In this document: positions 34,077 to 42,138 of the stretch, piece by piece
Position numbering within the stretch: position 1 is the first letter of the stretch
Layout: every line of letters starts with the position of its first letter
Source of the DNA: Cellulomonas chitinilytica
GTDB lineage: Bacteria; Actinomycetota; Actinomycetes; Actinomycetales; Cellulomonadaceae
NCBI RefSeq assembly: GCF_016862675.1
Contig: NZ_BONK01000009.1
Span: forward strand, 172,513-236,512
Direction of reading: 5' to 3'
Length of the DNA stretch: 64,000 nt
Made by a program: the position numbers and the translations under genes
Notes under the pieces: generated by a model
Database searches by the model: none
What the model saw: the letters and a program-made list of their open reading frames with translations, nothing else
What the model was told of the DNA's origin: nothing

Positions 34077-37000
34077 ATGGGGGCGGGCGGATCGGCAGGT
34101 TCGGCCGAGCTCGCGGGCGCGACGGTGGTCCGCCCGACCCGCACCGCGCGTCCCCGTGGGAGCGCCCCGAGCCCTCGCCCGGCGGCGCGCGGGCCCCACG
34201 CCCAGCTCGTCGCCCTCCAGCGCGCGGCGGGCAACCGGGCGGTGTCCGCGCTGCTCGCGGAGCGCGCCCGACCGGCGCAGCCGGCGCCGGACGTCAGCCT
34301 CACGCCCCAGGTCGTCGTCCAGCGCTCGCTCACCAACGACCGGACGTGGGACCCGGTCGAGCCGGTCACGGGCCAGGGCACCAAGGTCGACGCGATCGTC
34401 GGACCCCACCACAAGTACGGGTCCGGCCCCACCGCGAAGGTCGGGTTCCGTCCGTACGACTACACGCAGCTGTTCAGCGCGGCGACGGTCGGTGCGGCCT
34501 ACTGCCAGGGGCACCTGCTCAACGACAACCTCGGCGGTCCGGGGGCGGCGACGGCCCCGCACGCCGACGAGAACCTCACGGCTTTCCCGCAGAAGCCCAC
34601 GAACAGCGACCACAACAAGGCCATCGAGCAGTGGGTCAAGGCCGCCGCGACGGGGTCGTGGTTCCGGTACGTCGTCTCCATCGGCTACAGCACCGACTCG
34701 GCGGCCCGGCTGAAGAAGCGGCTCGGGGGCTCCACGTCGGCGATGACGCAGGCGGGGATCGCCCTGACGGCGACCACGTTCACGTACGCGTCGTCGCTCT
34801 ACGCGACGTGGGTGGAGCTCGTCGACAGCCCGGGCGCGACGAACGCCGCGCCGACCGTGAAGCCGGGCGGGATCAGCGGGACCCTCGGCATCCTCATCCC
34901 CAGCCCGATGACGTTCACGAAGCCCGCGACCCGCTCGCTGGAGTACCCGACCAAGAAGGTCACGTGGGGCCACCTGCCGATCTTCAAGGGCGGGCAGACA
35001 TCGGTCCGCACCGGTGTGCTGCCGCCGGGCGGTGCGAAGAAGTACCCGCCGAGCCCGGGGCGGTCGCACATCATGCCGGAGCGGTGGAAGGGCATCGACG
35101 ACGCGCGGGCCGACAAGGCGGCGTCCGGCACCGGGAACGCCGTCTACCTGGCGGGTCACCAGCACTACGGCGAGGGCGTGGACGAGTCGCGCAAGGGGGC
35201 GATGTCGACGACCCGGTTCGGCCGCGGCTACCTGATGGGCTACAAGGACTTCGACGACGGCATCGAGCACGGCAGGACGAACGACCTGACGGCCCCGCCC
35301 ACCGGGCCGAAGGCCACGGTCGACGCGCACAAGGAGTTCTGGGCGGGTGTCACGAAGGGCAAGGCCGCCCTCCTGACGGCCCCGCCGACGGGCAACCGCG
35401 CGGAGATCGCCGGGCACGCGGAGTACTGGGAGGGCGTCAAGCACGCCCGGAGCAACCCGAAGACGACGCCACCGGCCGGCAAGGCCGCGCAGAAGGCGGG
35501 GCACGACGACTACTGGGCCGGGCTCGAGCACGCCCAGAAGTCGCCGAAGGCGACGCTGCCGCCGGGCAACCTCGCGCAGCAGGAGGCGCACAAGGCGTAC
35601 TGGGACGCCGCCGAGAAGACGTTCGCGGACCTCGCGTTCGTGCCGCCCGTCGAGCTCGCGGCCGTCAAGGGACGCGACGAGGTGGTCGAGGGGATGACGT
35701 TCGTGCGGGCGAACGCCCGCACGACGCCCCACCCGACGCCGACGCTGGTGCTCAAGGACGTGCTGGCCGCGTACTGGAAGGGCGTCGACTTCGCCCGCAC
35801 GAACGCCCCGCCCGCCGCGTACGCCGGCAAGGAGGCGCCCGCGGCCGCGGCGGTCGTCGACTACCGCACGCACGGCGTCGACCTGGCGGCGAAGGACCTC
35901 GCGACGCTCACCGGTGCCGCGCCCGCGGGCGGTGGTGCGCGGGAGGGGTTCGACGACTTCGGTCAGGGCGTGGAGGCCGCCCGCACGGGTCAGGCCGTCG
36001 ACAAGGCCCGGGCGGGGCACGAGCGCGGCTGGACGGACTGCGCGGCGGGCATCGCGGAGGGCGGCGCGGGCACGGCACCGGCCACCCGCAAGGACGCAGG
36101 CTTCGCGGTCGGGTACCTGTACGGCCTCGGTGGCGCGACGGCCCGGGCGGGGGCGCCCGCACCGACGGGGACGGGCACGGAGGACGTGCTGACGGCAGGC
36201 GGGCACACCGACTACCTGAAGGGGCTCGAGGCGGCCCGCACGGACCGGAAGGGCACCAAGCAGGCTCCCCGGGCGGCGGCGGTGGGGTTCGACGAGTTCC
36301 TGGACGGGATCGCGAAGGCGCAGGCGGGCCTCCGGACGGCACCCCCGGCGACGGGCAGCGAGGCGCGGACCGCCGCGTGGAAGGAGTACTGGGAGGGCGT
36401 CGACCTGGCCCGCAAGGACCCGCCCTCCACGGCGTACGCCGGGTCGAGCTCCGCCGGAGCCACGGGGCACGCGGACTACCGGGCCGGTGCCGACCACGCG
36501 GCGAAGGGTCTCGACACGCTGACCGGGCCGCCACCGGCCGGCGGTGGCGAGCACCTGGGCTTCGACGACTACCGCGAGGGTGCGGACGCCGCCAAGGCCG
36601 GGCAGGTCGCCGACACGGCACGGGTGGCGCACGTGCGCGGCTGGACGGACTGCTCCGCAGGCATGTCCGAGGGTGAGGGGACGGGCGACCCGACCCGGGG
36701 CGACGGCGGCTACGCCAGCGGGTTCCTGTACGGGCGAGGCGCGGTGACGGCGCGCGAGGGCAAGCCGGCACCGACCGGCACGGGCGTGCAGGACGTGCTG
36801 CTCGGCGGCGGCCACGCCGACTACCTCACGGGCCTCGCCGCCGCCCGGACCGACCGCACCGCCACCCGGCCGGCCGCGAAGGGCGCGGGCCTCGGGTTCG
36901 ACGAGTACCTCGCGGGCGTCGCGAAGGCGAAGGCGGGGACGCGCACGGCGCCCCCGCCCGCGACGAGCGAGGCGACGACCGCCGCGTGGAAGGAGTACTG

Positions 37001-38195
37001 GGAGGGCGTCGACCAGGCGCTCAAGGACGCGCCGACCACCGCGTACGCGGGGACGAGCTCGGCGGGGGCGGCGGGGCACGCCGACTACCGCTCCGGAGTG
37101 GACGCGGCCCGGGCGAGCTTCGCGGCGCTCACCGGCGCCCGGCCGACGACCGGTGGTGCCGCGCTCGGGTTCGGCGACTACGCGGACGGCGTCGAGGAGC
37201 GCAAGGCGGGGGTCCCGGTGGACGCCGGCCGCAGCGGGCACGTGCGCGGCTGGCAGGACTGCGTCGACGGCATGGCGGCCGGACGGGCCGCCGTCGACAC
37301 GGCGACCGACCAGACGATCGGCGGGTTCGTCAGCGGCTACCTGCACGCGCAGGGCGGTGCGCAGGCCCGGGCCGGACAGCCGGACGTGGACCCGACGACC
37401 ATGGCCGAGGCCGTCCGGAGCACCGGCCACGTCGCGTACACCGCGGGGATCGCGGCGGCACGGCGCGACCTGGGCACCCCGCCCGCCCGGGTCATGGACC
37501 TGGCCGCGTTCGACGAGTTCCGCCAGGCCCTGACGGCAGCCCGCACCGCCGCCCGTGGTGTCCCGCTCGCGAGCGCCGGCGCCGCGGCCGTCGCGGCGGG
37601 CACCGACTACTGGCAGGGCGTCGACACCGCCCGGGCGAACCCCCTCGGCACCGTGCTCGCACCCGCCGGCACGGCCGCGGCGGCCGGGGTCGCGGACTAC
37701 CGGGCCGGGGTCCAGCACGCCGTCGCGCACCCGTCCGGCACCCAGCCTCCGGCGACGACCGCGAGTGCCGAGGGGGCCGCGGACTACTGGGCGGGCGAGG
37801 CGCACGCGCTGGGCAGCGCGGTCGCACCGGTGGGGGCGCACGCCGCGGCGACGGGCGCGTTCGGGGACTTCTGGGGCGGCGTCGTGTTCGCGCGGGCGAC
37901 GCTCGCGCAGCTCCAGGGCGCCCCACCGGCCGGCCGGGTCGCGGGGCAGGGCTTCGCCGAGTACGCGGCCGGGGTCGCCGCCCGGCGCGGGGGTCAGGCG
38001 GACGTGCCCGCCCGGGCCGCGTTCAGCCGCGGCTGGACCGACTACACGGCCGGGGAGGGCGACAAGCGCGGCGGCCACCTCGTGGCGCAGCAGACCCACA
38101 GCGGCTACGTCGACGGCTTCCAGCGCACGAACGCGCCCGTCGCGAAGCGCGGCGGGGACCCGCTGCAGTCGCCGTTCAAGAAGCAGCACCTCTGA
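34077..38195 (+). CDS. Putative eCIS-type cargo: nuclease-like domain plus giant novel repeat region
   Basis: A 1,372-residue protein with no signal peptide. The cargo-type signature LQRAAGNRAV (47-56) and VQR (81-83) come first. Residues 105-190 match the DNA/RNA non-specific endonuclease type: YCQGHLLNDNLGGPG with catalytic-type His146, then DENL (Asn166), and NSDHNKAIEQW (Asn176, Glu184). From about residue 340 to the end runs a repeat region: roughly 30-residue units of the form GHxDYWxGVxHARxxP...PP, organised into three super-repeats of 203-205 residues. The C-terminus is Lys/Gly-rich. The toxic domain is thus near the N-terminus and the repeats are C-terminal, which is unusual. An alternative GTG start lies at 34062. 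No partner immunity gene follows. Confidence 0.7.
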   Translation: MGAGGSAGSAELAGATVVRPTRTARPRGSAPSPRPAARGPHAQLVALQRAAGNRAVSALLAERARPAQPAPDVSLTPQVVVQRSLTNDRTWDPVEPVTGQGTKVDAIVGPHHKYGSGPTAKVGFRPYDYTQLFSAATVGAAYCQGHLLNDNLGGPGAATAPHADENLTAFPQKPTNSDHNKAIEQWVKAAATGSWFRYVVSIGYSTDSAARLKKRLGGSTSAMTQAGIALTATTFTYASSLYATWVELVDSPGATNAAPTVKPGGISGTLGILIPSPMTFTKPATRSLEYPTKKVTWGHLPIFKGGQTSVRTGVLPPGGAKKYPPSPGRSHIMPERWKGIDDARADKAASGTGNAVYLAGHQHYGEGVDESRKGAMSTTRFGRGYLMGYKDFDDGIEHGRTNDLTAPPTGPKATVDAHKEFWAGVTKGKAALLTAPPTGNRAEIAGHAEYWEGVKHARSNPKTTPPAGKAAQKAGHDDYWAGLEHAQKSPKATLPPGNLAQQEAHKAYWDAAEKTFADLAFVPPVELAAVKGRDEVVEGMTFVRANARTTPHPTPTLVLKDVLAAYWKGVDFARTNAPPAAYAGKEAPAAAAVVDYRTHGVDLAAKDLATLTGAAPAGGGAREGFDDFGQGVEAARTGQAVDKARAGHERGWTDCAAGIAEGGAGTAPATRKDAGFAVGYLYGLGGATARAGAPAPTGTGTEDVLTAGGHTDYLKGLEAARTDRKGTKQAPRAAAVGFDEFLDGIAKAQAGLRTAPPATGSEARTAAWKEYWEGVDLARKDPPSTAYAGSSSAGATGHADYRAGADHAAKGLDTLTGPPPAGGGEHLGFDDYREGADAAKAGQVADTARVAHVRGWTDCSAGMSEGEGTGDPTRGDGGYASGFLYGRGAVTAREGKPAPTGTGVQDVLLGGGHADYLTGLAAARTDRTATRPAAKGAGLGFDEYLAGVAKAKAGTRTAPPPATSEATTAAWKEYWEGVDQALKDAPTTAYAGTSSAGAAGHADYRSGVDAARASFAALTGARPTTGGAALGFGDYADGVEERKAGVPVDAGRSGHVRGWQDCVDGMAAGRAAVDTATDQTIGGFVSGYLHAQGGAQARAGQPDVDPTTMAEAVRSTGHVAYTAGIAAARRDLGTPPARVMDLAAFDEFRQALTAARTAARGVPLASAGAAAVAAGTDYWQGVDTARANPLGTVLAPAGTAAAAGVADYRAGVQHAVAHPSGTQPPATTASAEGAADYWAGEAHALGSAVAPVGAHAAATGAFGDFWGGVVFARATLAQLQGAPPAGRVAGQGFAEYAAGVAARRGGQADVPARAAFSRGWTDYTAGEGDKRGGHLVAQQTHSGYVDGFQRTNAPVAKRGGDPLQSPFKKQHL
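35745..37560 (+). repeat. Super-repeat array of 203-205 codons inside the nuclease-repeat gene
   Basis: Anchoring on the codons for YW(K/E)GVD, the units begin near 35772, 36387 and 36996, that is 615 and 609 bp apart. Each unit carries in order YWxGVD...TAYAG, HADYRxG, LTGxxPxxGG, GFDDYxxGVE, GHxRGWxDCxxGM, GYLYGxGGATARAG and GGHxDYLxGLAAAR. The third unit is more divergent at its end. Identity between units 2 and 3 is highest. Confidence 0.85.
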
Positions 38196-38222
38196 CCGGC
38201 GGCGGGCGGCGGGTCCTCATGT

Positions 38223-38234
38223 CTGCCTGATGGG
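38223..38234 (+). promoter_or_regulatory. CTGCCTGATGGG element before cargo gene 3
   Basis: A 10/12 match to the 12-mer before the other two cargo genes, starting 50 nt before the ATG at 38273. It lies in the 77-bp gap after the nuclease-repeat gene. The match is weaker, so this site counts mainly for its position. Confidence 0.4.
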
Positions 38235-38272
38235 GAAGGCGCCGCGCAGCGCGGCGTGGTGACCCTCGAAGG

Positions 38273-40258
38273 ATGGTGCTGCACGTCCCCGAGCACCGGA
38301 CGGAGCCGGACCCGGCACGCCGCCGCGCGTCGGCCGCCCGGTCGCCCGAGCGTCCCGAGCCGTCGCCCCGCGGCGGCCCGCAGCAGCGCCTGAGCCTGCT
38401 GCAGCGCACCGCGGGCAACCGGGCCGTGCAGGGCCTGGTGGGGACGAGCGGCCCGACCGTGCAGCGGGATCCCCCCACCGCACAGTCACCGGTCGTCACC
38501 GGGGGCGTCGACCCGCTCACGCAGAGCATCACCGCCGCCCAGGCGCGCACCCTGAGCGACTCGGAGATCGCCCGGTTCATGCCGCAGCTCGAGGCGTTCC
38601 TCGCGATGCCCGCGTCGCTCATGACGGCGGGAGGCGCCCGGCACAACCTCCAGGTGCTGTGGGGCGAGCACAACCGCCGACGCCCCGACGCCGGTCAGGT
38701 GCCCGACGGCGGCGACGTGGTCCGCAAGCCCGGGGTCGTGTCGTGGTCGGGCGACCCGGAGCTGCGGCTGCGCACCCACCCGGACACGGGCGACGAGACG
38801 AACATCATCCGCACGATGCCGCTCAGCACCCGCCTGCAGGTGCTCAAGCGGTTCCCGGGCGACTGGTACTTCGTCTCGACGAGCGACGGCGACACCGGGT
38901 ACGCAGGGTCGCAGTACGTCCGCACCGACATGCCGGAGCCCGCGGCCCGTCTGCACCTCGTGGAGGACGGCATCCCCGGCACGGCCATCGCGATCGCGGA
39001 GCGCTACTACGGCGACAAGTCCGACAACTGGGGCCAGGACCTGCGGTTCTACGTCAACGTGCTGGCCTGGGCGAACAAGGTCGACGTCCCCGACACCACG
39101 GCGGGCTGGAAGTCGGTGCGGTTCCAGGCAGGGCAGAAGATCTGGGTGCCGAGCCAGCCGTTCGCGATCTCGCTCAAGGGCGTCGTGAACTCCGGCTCGT
39201 ACTCGTACAACGTGGCGGACGCCCTGGGCGTCGCGGACGTGATCGAGCGGATCGGCGAGCTCCTGGAGGACTTCGGCCGCGCGATCGACAAGTCCGGCCA
39301 GTACATCCCGGAGTCCGTCGCGCGGCACGTCGACGAGATGCTGCGCGAGGTGCTCGCCGGGCTGGCGAAGATGATGGCGGTCGCCGCCGGCGTCCTGGCC
39401 GTCACGACCGCGATCGGCGCCGCGGTCGGCAACGCCCCCGGTGCCGCCGCCGGGTTCGAGGTGGGGCTCGCACTGCTCGAGTGGCTCGGGCTCGGGATGC
39501 TCGTCGTGTGGATCGGGCAGTCCGTCGTGGAGATCGGCAGCTCGTTCGCCAAGTTCTTCTCGAAGGTGTGGGACGCCCGCGGCGACAACGAGAAGATCGA
39601 CAAGGCCGCGAAGCAGTTCGCCGAGGCCGTCGGCCTGCTGATGGCGAAGATCCTCGAGGCGCTCATCATCTACGTGACCGCGAAGGGGCTGCCGAAGGCG
39701 ACGAAGGCGATGCGCGGCACCCGCCTCGGCGCGGCGCTCGGCGAGACGAAGACCGCGCAGTGGCTCGCGGAGCGCGGCGCGAACGTCTCGGCGGGGACCT
39801 CGAAGGTCAAGGGTCCCGGCGCGGTGATCCGCGGCCTGAAGCACAGCGAGGTCACGACCCTGACGAACGCCGGTGCGGAGATGCCCGCCGGGGAGGCGCT
39901 CGCGAAGTACAAGCCGGGCTCGGGCTTCTCGGGGGCGTACGACCCGGCCACGGGCAGCTGGGTGGCCGTCGCGAGCGGGGACGCTGCCCTGGTCAGCGGC
40001 GACGCGATCGCCACGGTGCCGCAGTACGGCGGGCACGCCGCGGCGGAGTCGTCGCTCATGGGCCGGACCGGGTCGGCGAGCAACGCCAAGAACGTGGGCT
40101 TCGTGCTCATCTGGGAGGGCAACGGGAAGCTGACGATCCGCTGGAACTCGGCGACGATCAACGCCCGCAACTTCGGCAACCGCGCGGCGCCCGTGGAGTC
40201 CCGGCCGGCGATCATCGAGGCCGTCGAGAAGACCACCGGCTGCAAGGTGAGCGAGTGA
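38273..40258 (+). CDS. Putative eCIS-type toxin: SH3-LysM-hydrophobic core with unknown C-terminal domain
   Basis: A 661-residue protein without a signal peptide. The signature LQRTAGNRAV is at 43-52 and VQR at 63-65. Residues 155-220 look like a bacterial SH3 domain (LRLRTHPDTGDETNIIRTMPLSTRLQVL split by loops; DWYFVSTSDGDTGYAGSQYV). Residues 225-300 resemble LysM (TAIAIAERYYG, LAWANK, GQKIWVP). Residues 355-425 and 450-475 are strongly hydrophobic and Gly/Ala-rich, as in membrane-crossing segments of secreted toxins. The last 130 residues (about 530-661, with GGHAAAESSLMGRTG and NVGFVLIWEGNGKLTIRWNSATIN) are not recognised and are the likely effector domain. The stop overlaps a SUKH-like gene, which supports a toxin-immunity pair. 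Confidence 0.72.
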   Translation: MVLHVPEHRTEPDPARRRASAARSPERPEPSPRGGPQQRLSLLQRTAGNRAVQGLVGTSGPTVQRDPPTAQSPVVTGGVDPLTQSITAAQARTLSDSEIARFMPQLEAFLAMPASLMTAGGARHNLQVLWGEHNRRRPDAGQVPDGGDVVRKPGVVSWSGDPELRLRTHPDTGDETNIIRTMPLSTRLQVLKRFPGDWYFVSTSDGDTGYAGSQYVRTDMPEPAARLHLVEDGIPGTAIAIAERYYGDKSDNWGQDLRFYVNVLAWANKVDVPDTTAGWKSVRFQAGQKIWVPSQPFAISLKGVVNSGSYSYNVADALGVADVIERIGELLEDFGRAIDKSGQYIPESVARHVDEMLREVLAGLAKMMAVAAGVLAVTTAIGAAVGNAPGAAAGFEVGLALLEWLGLGMLVVWIGQSVVEIGSSFAKFFSKVWDARGDNEKIDKAAKQFAEAVGLLMAKILEALIIYVTAKGLPKATKAMRGTRLGAALGETKTAQWLAERGANVSAGTSKVKGPGAVIRGLKHSEVTTLTNAGAEMPAGEALAKYKPGSGFSGAYDPATGSWVAVASGDAALVSGDAIATVPQYGGHAAAESSLMGRTGSASNAKNVGFVLIWEGNGKLTIRWNSATINARNFGNRAAPVESRPAIIEAVEKTTGCKVSE

Positions 40259-40686
40259 CGACCGTCCGGGGCCACACGCTGCCGGCGGCGCTCGTCGACC
40301 TCCTCGCGACGGGCCGGTGGGGGCCGGGCTCCCGGTCGTCCCGCCTCGCCGACCTGACCGGGGTCGACGAGCTCGACCTGCTCGACCTCGCCGGGATGCA
40401 CCGCAACACCGACGCGCTGGTCGAGGCGCACGAGAGCGGGGCGGGTGCCGCGCTCGGGCTGACCCGGGGCACGACGGGACCGGGATGCCTCGACGTCGAC
40501 CAGGCGGTGCTCGTCGCCGTGTCGCTGGAGCAGGACGCGGTCGCGCTCGACTACGCCGGGGCCGCGCGACCTCGGGTCGTCGCGACGGCCGACGGACCCG
40601 GCGGGGTGCGGTGGGTGGAGGTGGCGCCGACGTTCGAGGCCCTGGTCAGCAGCACCCCTCCTCCGTCGGGGCCGCGACCGGCGTGA
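40255..40686 (+). CDS. SUKH (SMI1/KNR4)-like putative immunity protein
   Basis: A 143-residue acidic protein starting at the GTG that overlaps the toxin-like gene stop codon (GTGA). The SUKH-like elements are ADQAVLVAVSLEQDAVALDYAG preceded by a leader, then RPRVVATADGPGGVRWVEVAPTFEALV; the pattern ALDYxxxxRPRVV...WxEVAPxFEAL is typical of SMI1/KNR4 superfamily immunity proteins that neutralise polymorphic toxins. The N-terminal half (DLTGVDELDLLDLAGMHRNTDAL) is helical. Its 3' end overlaps the convergent DUF899 gene by 41 nt. The pairing with the upstream toxin-like gene by GTGA is the strongest contextual evidence. Confidence 0.7.
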   Translation: MTTVRGHTLPAALVDLLATGRWGPGSRSSRLADLTGVDELDLLDLAGMHRNTDALVEAHESGAGAALGLTRGTTGPGCLDVDQAVLVAVSLEQDAVALDYAGAARPRVVATADGPGGVRWVEVAPTFEALVSSTPPPSGPRPA

Positions 40687-41413
40687 CCCCCGGGCGGGTC
40701 CACTGCGGGATCGGGCGGCCGTCGCGGCGGAGCCAGCTCTGCGTCGGGTCCTGCGGCCAGCCGGCCGGGGAGTCCTCCCACTCCTCCTGGCGCCCGTACA
40801 CGGTGACGTCGAGGAGCTGCAGCGCGGTCATCATCACCTCGCAGCCCCGGTCGTCGGTCTCGTACGTCTGGAACACCCGGTCGCCGACCCGCAGGTAGGT
40901 CGTGATCCAGCCGTCGGAGATCCCGGGCGAGTCGACGCCGTGCACCGAGTACCAGGGCGTCGGGTAGCCCATGAACTCGCGGTAGGGCGCGAACTCGTCG
41001 TACGGGCCCTCGCACCAGACGGCGAACGTGACGCCGCGGGCCTCCAGGTACACCGGGTCCTGGAAGTTCCAGAGGGTGATCGTGCAGCCGCGGCACTGGC
41101 CCTCGAACCCCTGGCCGGGGTGCCACATGTGCTTGCAGACGAGGAGCTGGTCGCGGCCGTCGAACATGTCGAGCACCCGGGTCGGACCGTCCGCGCCGAC
41201 CAGCTCGACGGTGGCGTCGACCTCGACCATGGGGAGGCGGCGGCGGGCGGCGGCGATCGCGTCGCCCTCGTGGGTGTGCGCCTTCTCGCGGGGCAGCAGC
41301 GCGGCGCGGGCGCGCAGCCAGGTGTCCCGGTCGACGATCTCGGGCAGGGCGGCCGGTGCGGGGGCCTCGGAGTGGGCGTGGGTTTTCGGGTGGACGTGCG
41401 GCTGGGCGGTCAT
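40646..41413 (-). CDS. DUF899 (thioredoxin-like) protein
   Basis: A 255-residue protein of the DUF899 family, which has a thioredoxin-like fold. Family blocks: LLPREKAHTHEGDAIAAARRRLPMVEVD near the N-terminus, DMFDGRDQLLVCKHMWHPGQGFEGQCRGCTITLWN in the centre (Cys pair CRGC), and GISDGWITTYLRVGDRVFQTYETDDRG in the second half. A His-rich leader precedes residue 30. The ATG at 41413 is preferred; upstream in-frame sequence is not family-like. Its function is unknown. Its start faces the DHFR-like gene across 181 bp. Confidence 0.85.
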   Translation of the reverse strand: MTAQPHVHPKTHAHSEAPAPAALPEIVDRDTWLRARAALLPREKAHTHEGDAIAAARRRLPMVEVDATVELVGADGPTRVLDMFDGRDQLLVCKHMWHPGQGFEGQCRGCTITLWNFQDPVYLEARGVTFAVWCEGPYDEFAPYREFMGYPTPWYSVHGVDSPGISDGWITTYLRVGDRVFQTYETDDRGCEVMMTALQLLDVTVYGRQEEWEDSPAGWPQDPTQSWLRRDGRPIPQWTRPGVTPVAAPTEEGCC

Positions 41414-41481
41414 CGGGCGTTCCTTCGACGAGGGACGGGCTGTCGGTGCGATGACGCCCGCGACCCGGTGGGATCGACGGA

Positions 41482-41530
41482 GTGCGACCGACGATTTTTC
41501 TGGTCTGGACAAATCAATCGTTCGGTCGCA
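41482..41530. promoter_or_regulatory. AT-richer control region with imperfect inverted repeat and dre-like site
   Basis: CGACCGACGATT at 41486-41497 reappears, with a one-base insertion, inverted at about 41514-41529. Between the arms lies TGGTCTGGACAA (41501-41512), which matches the DasR palindrome at 10 of 12 positions. The stretch is AT-rich for this genome and sits midway between divergent DUF899 and DHFR-like genes, so it probably contains both promoters. Confidence 0.4.
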
Positions 41531-41594
41531 CACTGGGAGCAGACGACGATCCCGGACCAGCCGGGACGCCACCCACGACGGCAAGGAGAGACCG

Positions 41595-42137
41595 ATGCGG
41601 ACACTCACGCTGGGGATGAACGTCTCCCTCGACGGCTTCGTCGCGACGCCCGAGGACGGCCTCGACTGGATGTTCCCGAACTTCTCCGACGAGCTCATGG
41701 CCGACACCCAGACGCTCCTGTCCGGCTTCGGCACGATCCTCATGGGCCGGGTCAACTACGAGGGCCAGGCCGCCACGTGGCCGCACCAGCAGGGCCCGCT
41801 CGCCGACATCATGAACGCGGTCGAGAAGGTCGTCTTCTCGACGACGCTGCAGACCGCCGACTGGCAGAACACCCGGGTGCACGCCGAGGACCCGGCCGTC
41901 GAGATCGCCCGGCTCAAGGCGCTCGACGGCCCGACGCTCGGCGCGTCCGGCGGGGCGACGTTCGCGCGGTACCTCACGTCGCACGGCCTGGTCGACGAGT
42001 ACCGGCTGACCGTCCACCCCGTGTTCCTCGGCAGCGGCAAGCCGATCTTCGCCGAGCGCACCGCGCTCGAGCCGCTCACGTCGACCGACTACCCGAACGG
42101 CGTCGTCGTGCGCACGTTCCGGCCGAAGCAGGCCTGA
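41595..42137 (+). CDS. Dihydrofolate reductase-like protein (RibD C-terminal family)
   Basis: A 180-residue protein with the RibD_C/DHFR-like NADPH-binding pattern: TLGMNVSLDGFVATPEDGLDW at the start, FGTILMGRVNYE, VEKVVFSTTLQ, LGASGGATFARYLTSHGLVDEYRLTVHPVFLGSGKPIF near the end. The substrate is unknown. It begins a tight row of four genes (gaps 1, 2 and 24 bp) with an ArsR-like regulator, an AHSA1-type protein and a DUF1801 protein, a common actinobacterial set thought to form one operon. A dre-like site lies in its upstream region. Confidence 0.83.
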   Translation: MRTLTLGMNVSLDGFVATPEDGLDWMFPNFSDELMADTQTLLSGFGTILMGRVNYEGQAATWPHQQGPLADIMNAVEKVVFSTTLQTADWQNTRVHAEDPAVEIARLKALDGPTLGASGGATFARYLTSHGLVDEYRLTVHPVFLGSGKPIFAERTALEPLTSTDYPNGVVVRTFRPKQA

Positions 42138-42138
42138 C

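Noticed and set aside
35745..37560. Regular repeats considered as a CRISPR array or DNA satellite
   Set aside because: Units are multiples of three, conserved mainly at the protein level, and lie within one open frame; there are no short identical repeats with unique spacers.
33954..38189. A 1,411-codon minus-strand frame opposite the nuclease-repeat gene
   Set aside because: The plus-strand product has coherent motifs, repeats and a proper start; the minus-strand translation is Arg/Val-rich and without motifs.
30877..40686. eCIS structural genes within the cargo cluster
   Set aside because: I looked for sheath, tube, spike, baseplate and AAA+ ATPase proteins and saw none; the genes between the cargo candidates encode an alpha-toroid protein and the partner proteins only.
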